Below, in pieces: positions 34,637-45,297 of a stretch of DNA of 64,000 nucleotides. The position numbers and the translations under genes are program-made. Each line of letters begins with the position of its first letter. Position 1 is the first letter of the stretch. Source of the DNA: Isoetes taiwanensis (Eukaryota > Streptophyta > Lycopodiopsida > Isoetales > Isoetaceae). Location of the stretch: NCBI GenBank assembly GCA_021234155.1, contig JAJEKV010000755.1, positions 32,108 through 96,107 on the forward strand, written 5' to 3'. The notes under the pieces are model-generated. The model ran no database searches and had not been told where the DNA came from. It saw only the letters and a program-made list of their open reading frames with translations.

Positions 34637-35108
34637 AACTAAGAAATGAGTTTTTGGCGACGTTGTATCGATATCGCGCCGCGGCGTATTGTCAATGATC
34701 ATCACCGCCAGTCACCTACGAGTTGGCAAAAGACATCGCAAAAATGCATCGACGTGTCATCCATTCTCAGAATGTCACGTCACGTCGCATACGACGTCAC
34801 GTCACAGACATCCACCTGGCGTGACACCTGTTGTCCACGGCGCCCAGTCCACACCGGGCCAGATAGACCGCGACGTAACGTCGCGATGCGGCGTGTCGTC
34901 ATAAATGTGGCAAACTATCGCCCACTTGGCACCGGCATCCACCGGGCGTGGACAGACCGCCAGTCACGAAAGTGTCGACGTCGCAAGCATTCGTTGCACA
35001 ACGCATGCGACGCGTTCAAGATTGACGTCGCATGGTCACGTCAATTGCGACGTCACGTCGCAGGAACGTCGCAAGCCCACGTCGCTAAATGACCATTCTC
35101 TTGTTGTG
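32731..35108. mobile_element. Partial CACTA-like element, second copy, reverse orientation
   Basis: The right terminus (GCGACG ... CATTTAGCGACG reverse-complemented, ending TTGTTGTG at 35108) matches the left end of the element at 22553 for about 85 bp with few differences. Inward of a GCGACG/CGTCGC-rich zone (34655-35090) lie two copies of the shared internal block. The opposite terminus is not found, so the element is truncated near 32731 or continues as unrecognised sequence. It lies in the opposite orientation to the 22.5 kb element. Confidence 0.7.
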
Positions 35109-36448
35109 GTGCACAATGTACCAACCCTAGTTGTTGCCATGCTAAGTAGTTGTCGTAATTGTTGTTGCAAGTTTATAGTTGTTGGCCCAAAGCAGAAATT
35201 CACGAAAATTTCAGTGGATATTAAGCCATTACGAATAATATGTTTTGGTAAAATACATAGAATGTCTTTATTATCACTGATATCTTTTCTTGAGAAATGT
35301 CTAGACCTGCAACACTGGTAAGAGGAGCTTCGGCAACACTTTATTCTTGCCAACATATAAGCCTCATATTTTGGGCACCAGTACATAGTTAGAATTGTGA
35401 GTTCGAATCCACTCAACTGAATTCACATGTAATACACATTGAAAATTTCCCCCTTCGTTAAGAAATGTTTAATTTTATATTATTCCTTTATAGGTCTTTT
35501 TAACAAAAATTGGCAATTGTGGATCCAAAAAGTAAAAATAATAATCAAATGCTCAAGACGCGTGGGTTTGCAAGGGTACGAGGATAAAGTTGATAAGTTG
35601 ATAAAGTCGCCAATATCTACCATTGTTCCGAGACCACAATATATTTTAGCAAGTGAGTCGGTTGAGGAAAATGCTCACATTATCACACACTTTCCTGAAG
35701 GAAGGGAGGGGGAGGGGGTGGTGTTTGGGGTTCGAGAAAGAGAAATGTTCGCCGCGATAAATTTCTTGTAAGGGTTAAATGTAATTCAATAAATGGTGTT
35801 GATTTTGTACAGTTATTAAACAATTCAAGTAAAGAGTAACAAAGGGATGTCGCTGCCTATGCCATTCTCGTATGAATATGTAGCATAATGACAGGGGGTT
35901 TTTTTTGCGTTTTTATACATTTTTTGCTAAGGTTTTCCTATGATTTGGTGGCTGTATTCATCTATGTGTACTAAATAGTATTTCTAGAGTGCATCGTTTC
36001 TTGGCCATTGATTTTTATAAGAGGCGTAATAAATAGGTTGTAATTAAATTCATCTCGCTTGCATAGGGTGGACCATAGTCTAATTTTGGTATTAATTATT
36101 TTTTAAAGGGGCGAAAAGGCATGCAAACATCGAACCCTTTTGCTAGGGTTTCAAGATCTTCACAAGTTCTTTGCCGATTCGCTTCGGGCCGATTCACTCG
36201 CTCATGATCTTACGGGTTTATGCTAGATATGCAAGCCCAAGTGTAAAAATATTTTAGGTTTTCGCTTCTTGTAAGCGGACTCGGATCGTATAAACCGATA
36301 AATCGATTGGATTTTTTCATGCTATAATGGCGAAGACTCAGACCGGATTTGAAGTCCGGATTTGGCGTGCCGAAAGTGAGAATCTTGCATCGAGACAAAG
36401 ATGGATATGGCATTGGATGATTGAGGTACTTGTATCGGATTTGGAGTG
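35109..36448. other. No recognisable gene
   Basis: AT-rich. A GAGTTCGAATCC word near 35399-35410 resembles a tRNA-type B box and might mark another SINE, but no A box or tail is clear. Confidence 0.4.
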
Positions 36449-36903
36449 CAAAGATGGAGTCGGATTTGCCGGCGGCGTTATCTCGGGTTATAGTCAACTT
36501 GGTGTTCGATTTGCATTTGCCTTAATGCTCTTGTGTGATCCGCACGATTGCCATTTTGTCTACATCTTGGATCCGCCTAGAGGTTCAGCAGCCGAGCAAA
36601 GGTCGATAAAGCAATTGAATATATAGTTGCGTAGCGGGGGTTTTGTATGCACGTGATAGAAGTAGAAACCGATGGCCATATTCGGTAAATCTATTCTTCT
36701 TATGTTTGCTTGCTTAAAATAAGTGCTTGGTTTTGTACACAGTAACGGGATCCGGTCTTTTAAAGAAAGCAAATTTAGCCATGAATCATACTCGATGCAA
36801 GATGGAGTCCGGGATTTACCCAACGTTACCTCACGTTATAGTCAACTTCGCGTGTTTGATTTCCATTTTGCACCGCTCTTTGTGTGATCCGCATTGCCAT
36901 TTT

Positions 36904-39645
36904 TTTTTTTTTTTGAAGAAAAAGCGGTCGACAATATATTAAATGAATGGTAATGTTACAAAGCAAGTGAGGAGGAAGGAGAACTGCCCAAAGAGGCGGT
37001 GATACCTCGACACTCCACAACAACTACAACTCTCATTGCAGGCTGTGACCATCACCATCTCACACCCAAGAAGTCAGCCAAATGGAAAACTTCCCGCTCT
37101 ACTAATCCGGGAACACCAAAAGCTTTGAAATAGCTTGTACCCGAAGTCGAGGAATCGGAGAGGCTGCAGCTGCTGAAATCCGAAGATCCACAACCGCCGC
37201 TTCAAATCAACCACACCAAACCGCCACACACGATGCAAGGCTTTGCCGTCTGGCGGCCAAGCACCAGATATACATGAAGCAGCAATTGTTGGCTAGTCAA
37301 TCTCACTCCAAACAGAGTCTGACCCAATCCCGTGCAACTTTGCAAGTGAGGGCATAAAACTAGACAATGCTCCACCCGGTCTCCCACGATGAAGGCCACA
37401 ACAAGGGCAAAGAGGGCTCACACCGCCTAAACCGACTCACAAGGACATTCACCACGATACAGGTGCACCACCTGCCACATACCAAACCAACGAACCGGTG
37501 GGGAAGAAACTCCATGTCCGCGTCAAACCGAAATTTACATCGAGAACCGGGAAGCTGCAGAGACCACTTGCCCGAAGGGGCAGAGTGTCATGAATAGCCA
37601 ACACCTGTAACAAGACCGCGACAAAACAAGAAGATACAACATCCGGATGAACCTTCCAACCACGCACCACCACATCACCACCAGGGACTATAGGTATGTG
37701 TAAGCTTAATACCCCGCCACTTGTTCCCGTGATAGTTCCGGTCATCGCCTTCAGCGAAAGTTTTAGCTCGAAAAAGAACTCCCACGGCTAGCTGACCATC
37801 CCAATACCAATCCTCCAAGGTGAGCACAAAGAGCTCGCCCAACGGGCCCGTCCAAGGTCCGAAAGCATGCATGGAAGCCAAGGGCAAGTACGCCAGGGGT
37901 AGAGGAACCCACAAGAAAGGAGAAGAGTGGTGATAAACCGAGGCATAATCTAGCTGGAAGAGCACACGACGCGATCCCAAGCCCCAACACCCCGTGAGAA
38001 AAGGGGATGCATGGGAAAGGCCGGAGACTATACTAACAAAGTGCCGTGGCAACTCTACATGCATGTATCGACTTTCCAAATGCCACACAATGGCGAAGAG
38101 ATTACCACAATAGTGCCGCACTGTGAGAAGATGCTCCATCCTGCTAACGCCCAAATAAACTTAGAGACCAACACCTTACTATGCGTGCAAATCCGAATGG
38201 CCAAGCCCCCCATCCTCCGGGGCGGAGACACTTCCACCAAGCCACTTTAACAACTGCCCCTTCATCATCCCCGCCCCACACAAAATTTGAACAATCTTTA
38301 TCCAAAGCCTCAGATCTTACCCTCGAGAGCTAACATCATCGCATCTTTGTCGATACACATGAGTGCTACAAAATCGACTTGGCAATAGTGATCCTACCCG
38401 CCATGGACAACTTGCTACCCTTCCACCAATTGAGGTGTTTCTCGCAACCCCCGCAAAATCTCATCCCACACCCTCCCCATGGAAACATCCCCTCCAAAGG
38501 AATACCCAATGACTTTAGTACACACATTACACGGAAGCACCTTCCAAGGGAATAGAGCCAAACAAGGGGAGGCGGAGTCAATCGGGCCCATAATGCGGAG
38601 CATTTACCCCAATTCAGAAGAATGCCCGAGGCCAAGGAGAAAGTATCCAAGAAACCCTTCACATTCCGCAAATTCCTCTCTTCGCCACTCAAGAAGAGAA
38701 AAGTGTCATCGGCGAACTGGTTAATAATCTGCTGACTACCATCCCGCATCCGGAAGCCCATCCATCACCCCTCCTCCACCGCAGACCAAAACAATTGAGA
38801 CGATTACCTACGCCTGTCAATTAGAACAAAATGGTGCCAAAGGGCACCCCGACGACCCTACGCCTAAGGAGAAAAAGGCGAGGGTTCACCCCGACACACC
38901 ACCGTGAGTCAGATGGTGACCTATATGCGACTTCATGATTGTCTTCGTAAAGCGTGGACCCGTTTCAACGCTAACATCATGGCGCATAAGAACTCCTTAA
39001 CGGACACTATCATAAGCTTTGGCAAAGTCAAGCTTAAGATAGGCAATGCCTTGACTGCTTCTCCGCCCAATAAAAGGGCCCCTCATAAGCTGCGGGCAAC
39101 ATTAGTCAAAATGTTCCTCCGGGAACAAACCCAGATCGCACCTTACTAATGGAAGAAGTCAACACCGCTTCAACTTCTGCCGGGGCTTTCGCAATAATCT
39201 TGTACACAGAGGGACAACAAGGATATAGGCCTCCAATCATTAATAGTAGAAGGTTTGCTTAACCTTAGGAATCAAGGAAATGCATGCGGTATTCAAGATC
39301 CTATCCATGTGAGAAGGCTGCGGCAACTCAAGATACACAGGTACAATGACTCTCAGCCCACTCCCAATAAGTCCGAAAAGAACTCCCACGGGGATGCCAT
39401 CCAGCCAGGACATTTATCCTTGGCCATGCACATACATGCCTCAGCTAAATCCTCTCTCGAGAGCTCCCCGCTCCAAGCTCACGTTGGTGAGGCAAAATAG
39501 ATGGCTTAAACCAGGCCCCAAAACAAGCTCCCCTGCATCTCCTCGCTCATAGGGAAGAGTGCGGCTAGCATAAAAACCCTCGAGAAATGAGCATGCACAT
39601 ACCTCTGCAACTTCAGCGGGATCCCAAGCAGTCGCAGATCATGGA
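36904..39645 (-). mobile_element. 5'-truncated L1 LINE, 2.74 kb, with 13 bp target duplication (minus)
   Basis: GCATTGCCATTTT occurs at 36891-36903 and 39646-39658, flanking the element as a perfect 13 bp target duplication. The T run to 36914 is the poly(A) tail on the minus strand. The interior is L1 reverse transcriptase and zinc-knuckle sequence. Because the duplication is perfect and sits inside a recognisable host repeat, the boundaries are secure. Confidence 0.92.
37200..39640 (-). pseudogene. L1 reverse transcriptase and C-terminal domain (broken)
   Basis: From the 5' side (about 39460) SREDLAEACMCMAKDKCPGW opens the reverse-transcriptase domain. Residues MGFRMRDGSQQIINQFADD (38705-38761) hold the catalytic FADD with both Asp residues. 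SLASGILLNWGKCSALW and KGSKLSMAGRITIAKSIL (to 38366) follow and match the standard L1 sequence after the palm. The part 37675-38240 carries the thumb-to-knuckle linker, with LVSKFIWALAGWSIFSQC. The end near 37200-37400 has a Cys/His stretch (HCLVLCPHLQSC). Frameshifts near 38360 and 38240 and several stops inactivate it. The endonuclease and ORF1 are absent because of 5' truncation. Confidence 0.8.
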
Positions 39646-39910
39646 GCATTGCCATTTTGTCTACATGGATCCAGCCTAGAGGTTCATGGCCCAGTGTGAG
39701 CAAAGGTCAATGAAAGCGCTTGAATATATAGTTGTAAAACAGGGTTTTGTATGCATGGCAACCGTAAAAGTAGAAACCGTTGGCCATATCGGGTAAATAT
39801 ATTGTTCTTGTGTTTGCTTGCTTAAAATAAGTGCTTGGTTTTTGTATAAGTTAACATGATCTAGGGTCTTTTAAAGCAAGCAAATTTGGCCATGAATCAT
39901 AACGAGGTGC

Positions 39911-40704
39911 ATTATATTTCTTTTTAGCTCTTCCTACATTAAATATGTAAACAAGCGATTCTCATTTGCTCGTTCCTTAGATTAGCTAATATTGCCATAG
40001 ATATGGATGGATACCGATTTTATTGTAAAACAAATCATTTATAAGAAGATGACTCTCTCAACTTAGCAAGATTCCGTTCAATATGGTTGAAACATTAGTT
40101 GTATTTATTAGTAACGAGATGGTGAAGCATTTGGTGAGATCTCAATCATAGTAAAAGATGATGGTGAAGCATTTGGTTAAATCTCATTTGGGCATTTCTT
40201 CCTTGTAAGAATCATCTTTTCACTTATTTAGAATTATTATCTTTAACTCTTGTTATAGTTTACTTTTGAAGGGCATGCATGGACTCAGACATTCCTTGTT
40301 GGCAACTACCATATAAATCGTTGCAATACATACACCAACACATCTCCACATGCTTTTTTGCATCTTCCGCCAAAAAGTTGGCCAAAAAGTAGCACGTGGA
40401 CCTCTTATGGGAAGAGCATAAACTTGTGGTTTGGCTTATGAACTAAGTATTTTCCAATGTTAATAAATGATTAATCCCACATTCCACATTACATTCTGTT
40501 ATACCCTACATTCACTACATGTGTTCAACTACAATATCCAAGCTTCTTAGTAATTAATAATTTAGACTCTTAAATTTTGTGTTTTTTTTTGTTAGGGCCG
40601 AAGGCCCAATTTTTTTTTAAACAACCCACATAACTATCATTAACATTAATTCACATAAACCATTACATCCAACACTTTTAGATTAAAATCTTAAAACCCC
40701 CTTT
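39911..40704. other. No recognisable gene
   Basis: AT-rich. A GGTGAAGCATTTGGT word is repeated near 40120 and 40163. T-rich runs occur near 40580-40620, with GGGCCGAAGGCCC, a perfect palindrome, between them. Confidence 0.5.
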
Positions 40705-40983
40705 GGTTTGGGTGCATATTCACCACGAGGGGTGGCGTAGGGCAAAGGCGAGAGCCCTCATAATTATTTATTTTGCACGCACAAAATCAACACCATATAG
40801 TATTAAAGCTTGAAATCTTATAGTATTATGCTTAATCTTGTTATATAGTATAGCAAATTTTGTACTTGCGACCCCACAAACGAGGAACTTAACGTACGGT
40901 GTAGATTAAGGAATAAGGGGTGAATATGCATATCCAATGACTCGTTGCCCGGAGTCACCCCCGTGTGAATATGCACCCAAACC
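40705..40983. mobile_element. 279 bp MITE-like element with 19 bp perfect inverted repeats
   Basis: GGTTTGGGTGCATATTCAC at 40705-40723 is exactly matched by its reverse complement at 40965-40983, with partial pairing further inward. The interior is non-coding. The size, terminal pairing and absence of coding fit a miniature inverted-repeat element. I cannot see a matching target duplication, so the superfamily is not assigned. Confidence 0.65.
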
Positions 40984-41588
40984 TGAACCGAAAAAACTGA
41001 GCAAGTCGCTTGTTAACAAAGAAAGAGGTTGATCGTGGCCTTTCAGTTTCTGATGTTGATATTGAAAGAGGTAGATCTTGCACTCCCTCAATTTGAGTTC
41101 TGTCTGTGCTCTCTACATTAGATGCAAACTCTCACCATTGTCAGGTTACTCTGGTCCATAAAAGAAGTTTTCCCCATCTTTTATTATCGAGGGTCAGACA
41201 CATTCAAGAATTCTATCACTCTATGAGTTGTAAGCATCTTCCTCCTGTTACGTTCCAGCCAACTATATTGGTCAACAACCTCTCCATGATGGTCAAGGTG
41301 AAGTTGTTGGGGCTAACGTTGCACCATCTCCATTTTTTTAAAGGTCAACATACTTAACAATCTCTAGGACAGGGTTCTGGTGAGAGTGTCACGATGACGA
41401 GCACTATAACTGATGACCATGACGAAGTCCAGCAACATGCAAATTAAGGAGTAATTGCACCCAACCATGATTCTGCTCCCTCCTCTCTCAACAACCTGGC
41501 CCTCGAGTTTTAGTGCTGAGATCAAATCTCAGCCATTGATTGCAATGGTGTTACCACACCTAGCTTGTTATGAAGACCACCATAAAAT
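40984..41588. other. No recognisable gene
   Basis: Ordinary sequence; small frames only. Confidence 0.5.
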
Positions 41589-41885
41589 CACTACAAAACC
41601 ACTATATAAAACTCTCGGGCCCAAGGATAACACCCTAGAACTCGGGTGTTATGCCCATACGGACTCGGGTGTTATGCCCATACTGCCCGTGCTCACACGG
41701 CCCTCGTTTGTTATAGTGGGGCTCGTTCCAGGGTGTTATCCCTTTCTTACGGCACTGGTGGTTTAATCTGAACCATTGCTTTGACGGATGTTATTAGCAA
41801 ATCTTCGGTGGCTCGAATTTTAGGGAATGTCAACACCCTAGGATAATCGATGAATAACACTCTAGGATAATCGATGCTGCCAGTC
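41589..41885. repeat. Short tandem and inverted words (GGGTGTTAT / ATAACACCC)
   Basis: ACTCGGGTGTTATGCCCATAC occurs twice in tandem (about 41639-41683). ATAACACCC precedes it as an inverted partner. CACTATATAAAACT near 41600 faces a reverse-complement TTGTTATAGTG ending at 41718. Further on, AACAC-CTAGGATAATCGATG is present twice (41829-41877). It may be one small degenerate inverted-repeat element. Confidence 0.4.
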
Positions 41886-42595
41886 CATTGCCACCAGATT
41901 GCGTAAATATTGCAAGCTATGGTGCTTCGCCCTAATAGATCTTTCTCTGCAAGCTCGCGGCAGCTGCATTGCTGCTTCTCTTGCACCTGACAGATCTTTC
42001 TCTGCACCTCTCAGCAGCCAATTTCTTTTACGTCTTCCTCTGCGGATTACGTCTAAGAGTGGTCCTAGAGTGGAATTTCTGAGATTTTGGATCTCTGGAG
42101 CTTTGCCGAAATAGGGCTTCGTCAGAACAAAGCTTCCCTTGCAAACAGCTCTCTCTGCAAACAGGTGCTAAAAACGACAGCTCAAAAACTTGAGCTCAAA
42201 TACATGCTCTAAAAACAGAGCTCAAAAACAAGCTGAAGAATCTCGCAAGCCCCTTGTCTACCGGATTGATCTAATCTGTGAAAACCCTCGAACCAGAGCG
42301 TTAAGGGCGACAACACCCTGGCCCTCGGGCGTTGCTGTAAAAAAAAATATGAGGGCCATGTGGCCATGGCCAAAATGGCGGATCTACTATTACTTCATAG
42401 ACTTCTCTTCCCTGGTTCTAGTTTCCTCCTCACTATAAAGGAAAGGTGAGCGGGAAGAAAAAGGATATGGACACCTAGAGGAATATCACGAGGAAGCATG
42501 TTACAAGAGTAACAGCATGAAGGTAATAAGTTTTAACACCATTAGAAGGCTTCTTACCAATCGAGAATCTGCAAAACATCATCATGTATTGAAGT
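41886..42595. other. No recognisable gene
   Basis: Short repeats such as TTTCTCTGCA and GAGCTCAAA-ACA appear, but no reading frame of interest and no family I recognise. Confidence 0.5.
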
Positions 42596-43338
42596 TCCTT
42601 GGGAACTGTAACAGTTTGATTTGTTGAAATCCCTCCAGCTGCACTGCCTTAGGTAAGTAAACACAATTTCTCTCTTCCTTTGGCCCCAAAAGTACTAAGA
42701 TAGAGGGGCCAAAGTACTAAGATAGAGAACAATGGACCAGCCAATTGCTGCCGAAAAGGAGAGACCAATAGCTCCCTTCATCCATTTCAAGAACATTTGA
42801 TGCTTTCAGTATTTTGGAGGGTTCATAACACGCTTGAGCACCTTAGACAATTGCAGGGTAATTATGTTAAATGCATTGTCTCAGCTGTTTCCTTGTAATG
42901 TCATGCTTTCTGACCCCATAACATCTCTTGTCAGCCATTCCTTATGCTATAGAAACTTATAATACTAATCATCCTAGGAACTGTAACAATTTGATTTGTC
43001 GAAGACCCTCTGGCTGCACTGCTTTAGCTAAATAAACACAATTTCTCTCCTCCTTTGGTCCCAAAAGTACTAAGATAGCAAACAATGGACCAGCCAATTA
43101 ATGCCAAAAAAGAGAGATCAATAGCTCCCTTTATCCATTTCGAGAACATTGGATGCTCACTATTTTGGAGGGATCATAACACGCTTGCGCACCTTAGCAT
43201 CTTCATGATACCAATTGCAGTGCAATTATGTTGAATGCATTGTCTCAGTTGTTTCCTTGTAAATGTCATACTTTCTGATCCCCATAACATCTCTAGTCAG
43301 CCATTCCGTATGCTATAGAACTTATAATACTAATCATA
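42596..43338. repeat. 368 bp tandem duplication downstream of the PPR gene
   Basis: Copy 1 is about 42600-42968 and copy 2 about 42973-43338. Both carry GGAACTGTAACA-TTTGATTTGT, AAACACAATTTCTCTC, CAAAAGTACTAAGATAG, ATGGACCAGCCAATT, ATAACACGCTTG and TAATGTCAT-CTTTCTGA in order. They lie just beyond the stop of the minus-strand PPR frame, so they may contain its 3' untranslated region. Copy 1 has an extra ~25 bp internal repeat of the AGTACTAAGATAGA word. Confidence 0.85.
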
Positions 43339-43359
43339 TGCTGCTCTATCACCCAGACC

Positions 43360-45297
43360 CTAACCCTCATAAATGTTGATTAACTCTGGATTTCCACTAA
43401 TGGTGTAGGCACCAAGCAGTGCTGTCCATATAATAGGACAATGTTCAAGGGGCATTGCAGCGGTAAAATCATTCACCTCATCAAGATGGCCTGCACGTCC
43501 AAGAAGGTCAATCACACAAGCATAATGCTGTTCTATAGGGATGACATAGTAAACCTGCATCATCAGAGTAAAATAATGATAAGCTTCTTCCATTAAGCCT
43601 GCATGACTACAAGCTGAAAGTAATGAAACAAAAGTTATCTTGTCAGGATGCACTCCTTCCTGTTCCATTTCTGCTACAAGTTGGATGGCCTTTACACCAT
43701 CTCCATGCTGGGCATATCCTACAACCAATGCGTCCCATAAAATGATATCACGCCTAGGCATGCTATCAAATACATGATGAGCATTTTCAATGGCTCCACA
43801 TTCAATATACATGTCAAGAAGTGAACTACCAACAAAGTTATCTGACGCAAAACCAGCCTTTATGATGCAAGAGTGGACCCATTTTCCTTGCTCCAGGGCA
43901 GTTGCGCTTGCACATGCACATAAGAGGCCCCCAAAAGTTACCTTGTCTAGTTTCATTTTCTCCTCTCTCATGGTATCAAACACTTTCAGGGCTGCATTGA
44001 ATTTTCCATATTGTACATAACCTGCAATTATGGCTGTTCGTGAGATGGAATCTTGATGATATGTTCTATCCAGTATGTCACATGCATCTTCTAATCCTCC
44101 ACATTTAACATACATGTCTATTAGAGCGTTCATCAAGATTATGTCTGAATTGTAACCTCTTTCTACAAGATTAGCATGGACCCACTTCCCATATGTGAAA
44201 GCTGCCATAGATGAACATGCATTTAGGCTGTTGATAAATGTAATATTATCTGGCTGCACACCTTCGTTTTGCATTTGGACAAAAAGTTTGAGTGCATCCT
44301 TGCCCTGTCCTTGTTGACCATATCCAGAGAGCAATGCAGACCATGTGACCACATTCCGAATGGGCATGCTATCAAAGACCATCCGCGCATATTCTATCTT
44401 CCCACATTTAGCATATAAGTGAATGAGGGTACTGCCCACTAACAAATCTGACTCGGAACCAGTTGTAAGAATGAAGGAATGGATTATTTTTCCTCGATTT
44501 AAAGCTGCTAAATTAACACAAGCATTTAGAAGAGAAAGTAAAGTTACTGTATTTGGCTGCATCCCCTGACTCTGCATCTGTCCAAAGAGAGCAAGGGCCT
44601 GCATAGCAAATCCATATTGGCCAAACCCTGTGATCATAGTATTCCATAAGACTACATCTTTTGTTACAATCCGATTAAACACGTCAAAAGCACCTCCGAC
44701 ATATCCACATTTTGAGTACATGTCAATAACTGCACTACCTATGAAAATATCAGTGTCTTTCCCACCCTTAATAATGCAAGCATGAAGCAATTTTCCTAAA
44801 ACAAATGCTGTTATTCTAGCAATTGCACAAAGGACAAATATATAGGTAGACTTTATAAGCTCTGTGCAATCCTCTTGTGCTTGTTGAAAAAGGGCAATAG
44901 CCTCCTTAGAATGCCCAACCTTACAATAGATTTCAATCATTGTGCTCCAAGTAAATGGATCCCTTTCAGGCACTATGTCAAATACATGTCTTGCATCACT
45001 CACGCTGCCACACTTCCCATACATGGCCAAGATAGTATTCCATAAGAGAATCCTTATACAGCATCCAGTTTTGATAAGGTGAGCATGTACTTGCTTTCCT
45101 ACCACGAATGCCTTTTTCAAGATGCATTCCCGTAGAATATGAACGTAATAAAATGTAAGACCTTTCTCACTTTTTCTATAACTAACTGCCTCTTTCAGCA
45201 GACCATCAAAATATAGAGTTTCTACACTGTTATATGTCTTTTTAAGTGACCATTTATCCATTTCCCTGATGTAATAGTAAACATTTTCATAAGTCAT
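43360..45297 (-). CDS. PLS-class pentatricopeptide repeat (PPR) protein, organelle RNA processing factor
   Basis: An uninterrupted 645-codon frame. PPR proteins of this class bind organellar RNA in a sequence-specific way, often for C-to-U editing or stabilisation. Five long-short repeat sets are visible with a ~101 residue period: GKxxHxxIIKxG-type motifs near residues 67, 168, 269, 370 and 471, and MYxKCG-type motifs near 92, 193, 294, 395 and 496. The last units read VTYAQHG-like and SLLSACSHAGLMEEAYHYF (557-576), then HYACVIDLLGRAGHLDE (591-607), the usual entry to the E domain. The protein stops at GNPEL, then INIYEG, where family members continue through E, E+ and often DYW domains. The C-terminus is thus shortened, perhaps by an internal deletion. 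The N-terminus lacks a clear transit peptide, so the true start may lie in an upstream exon. It is intronless, as most such genes are. Confidence 0.85.
   Translation of the reverse strand: MTYENVYYYIREMDKWSLKKTYNSVETLYFDGLLKEAVSYRKSEKGLTFYYVHILRECILKKAFVVGKQVHAHLIKTGCCIRILLWNTILAMYGKCGSVSDARHVFDIVPERDPFTWSTMIEIYCKVGHSKEAIALFQQAQEDCTELIKSTYIFVLCAIARITAFVLGKLLHACIIKGGKDTDIFIGSAVIDMYSKCGYVGGAFDVFNRIVTKDVVLWNTMITGFGQYGFAMQALALFGQMQSQGMQPNTVTLLSLLNACVNLAALNRGKIIHSFILTTGSESDLLVGSTLIHLYAKCGKIEYARMVFDSMPIRNVVTWSALLSGYGQQGQGKDALKLFVQMQNEGVQPDNITFINSLNACSSMAAFTYGKWVHANLVERGYNSDIILMNALIDMYVKCGGLEDACDILDRTYHQDSISRTAIIAGYVQYGKFNAALKVFDTMREEKMKLDKVTFGGLLCACASATALEQGKWVHSCIIKAGFASDNFVGSSLLDMYIECGAIENAHHVFDSMPRRDIILWDALVVGYAQHGDGVKAIQLVAEMEQEGVHPDKITFVSLLSACSHAGLMEEAYHYFTLMMQVYYVIPIEQHYACVIDLLGRAGHLDEVNDFTAAMPLEHCPIIWTALLGAYTISGNPELINIYEG

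Larger units (their letters stand above)
36449..39910. repeat. 348 bp tandem duplication, second copy split by a LINE
   Basis: Copy 1 is 36449-36798. Copy 2 starts near 36797, runs to the LINE insertion at 36903, and resumes at 39659 to about 39910. Shared words in order: AAGATGGAGTC, GTTATAGTCAACTT, GTGTGATCCGCA, ATTGCCATTTTGTCTACAT, CCTAGAGGTTCA, GAATATATAGTTG, GGGTTTTGTATGCA, TTGCTTGCTTAAAATAAGTG and CCATGAATCAT. The duplication predates the LINE. Confidence 0.85.

Noticed and set aside
33046-34638. Arg/Pro-rich frames of 100-163 codons on both strands
   Set aside because: They lie in the GC-rich duplicated transposon block, and the two copies do not preserve the same frame.
34629-35108. 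A separate 480 bp CACTA-type MITE starting at CACCCAACTAAGAAATG
   Set aside because: The supposed left end aligns with the corresponding place in the other copy of the duplicated block (near 33530), so it is internal sequence rather than a terminus.
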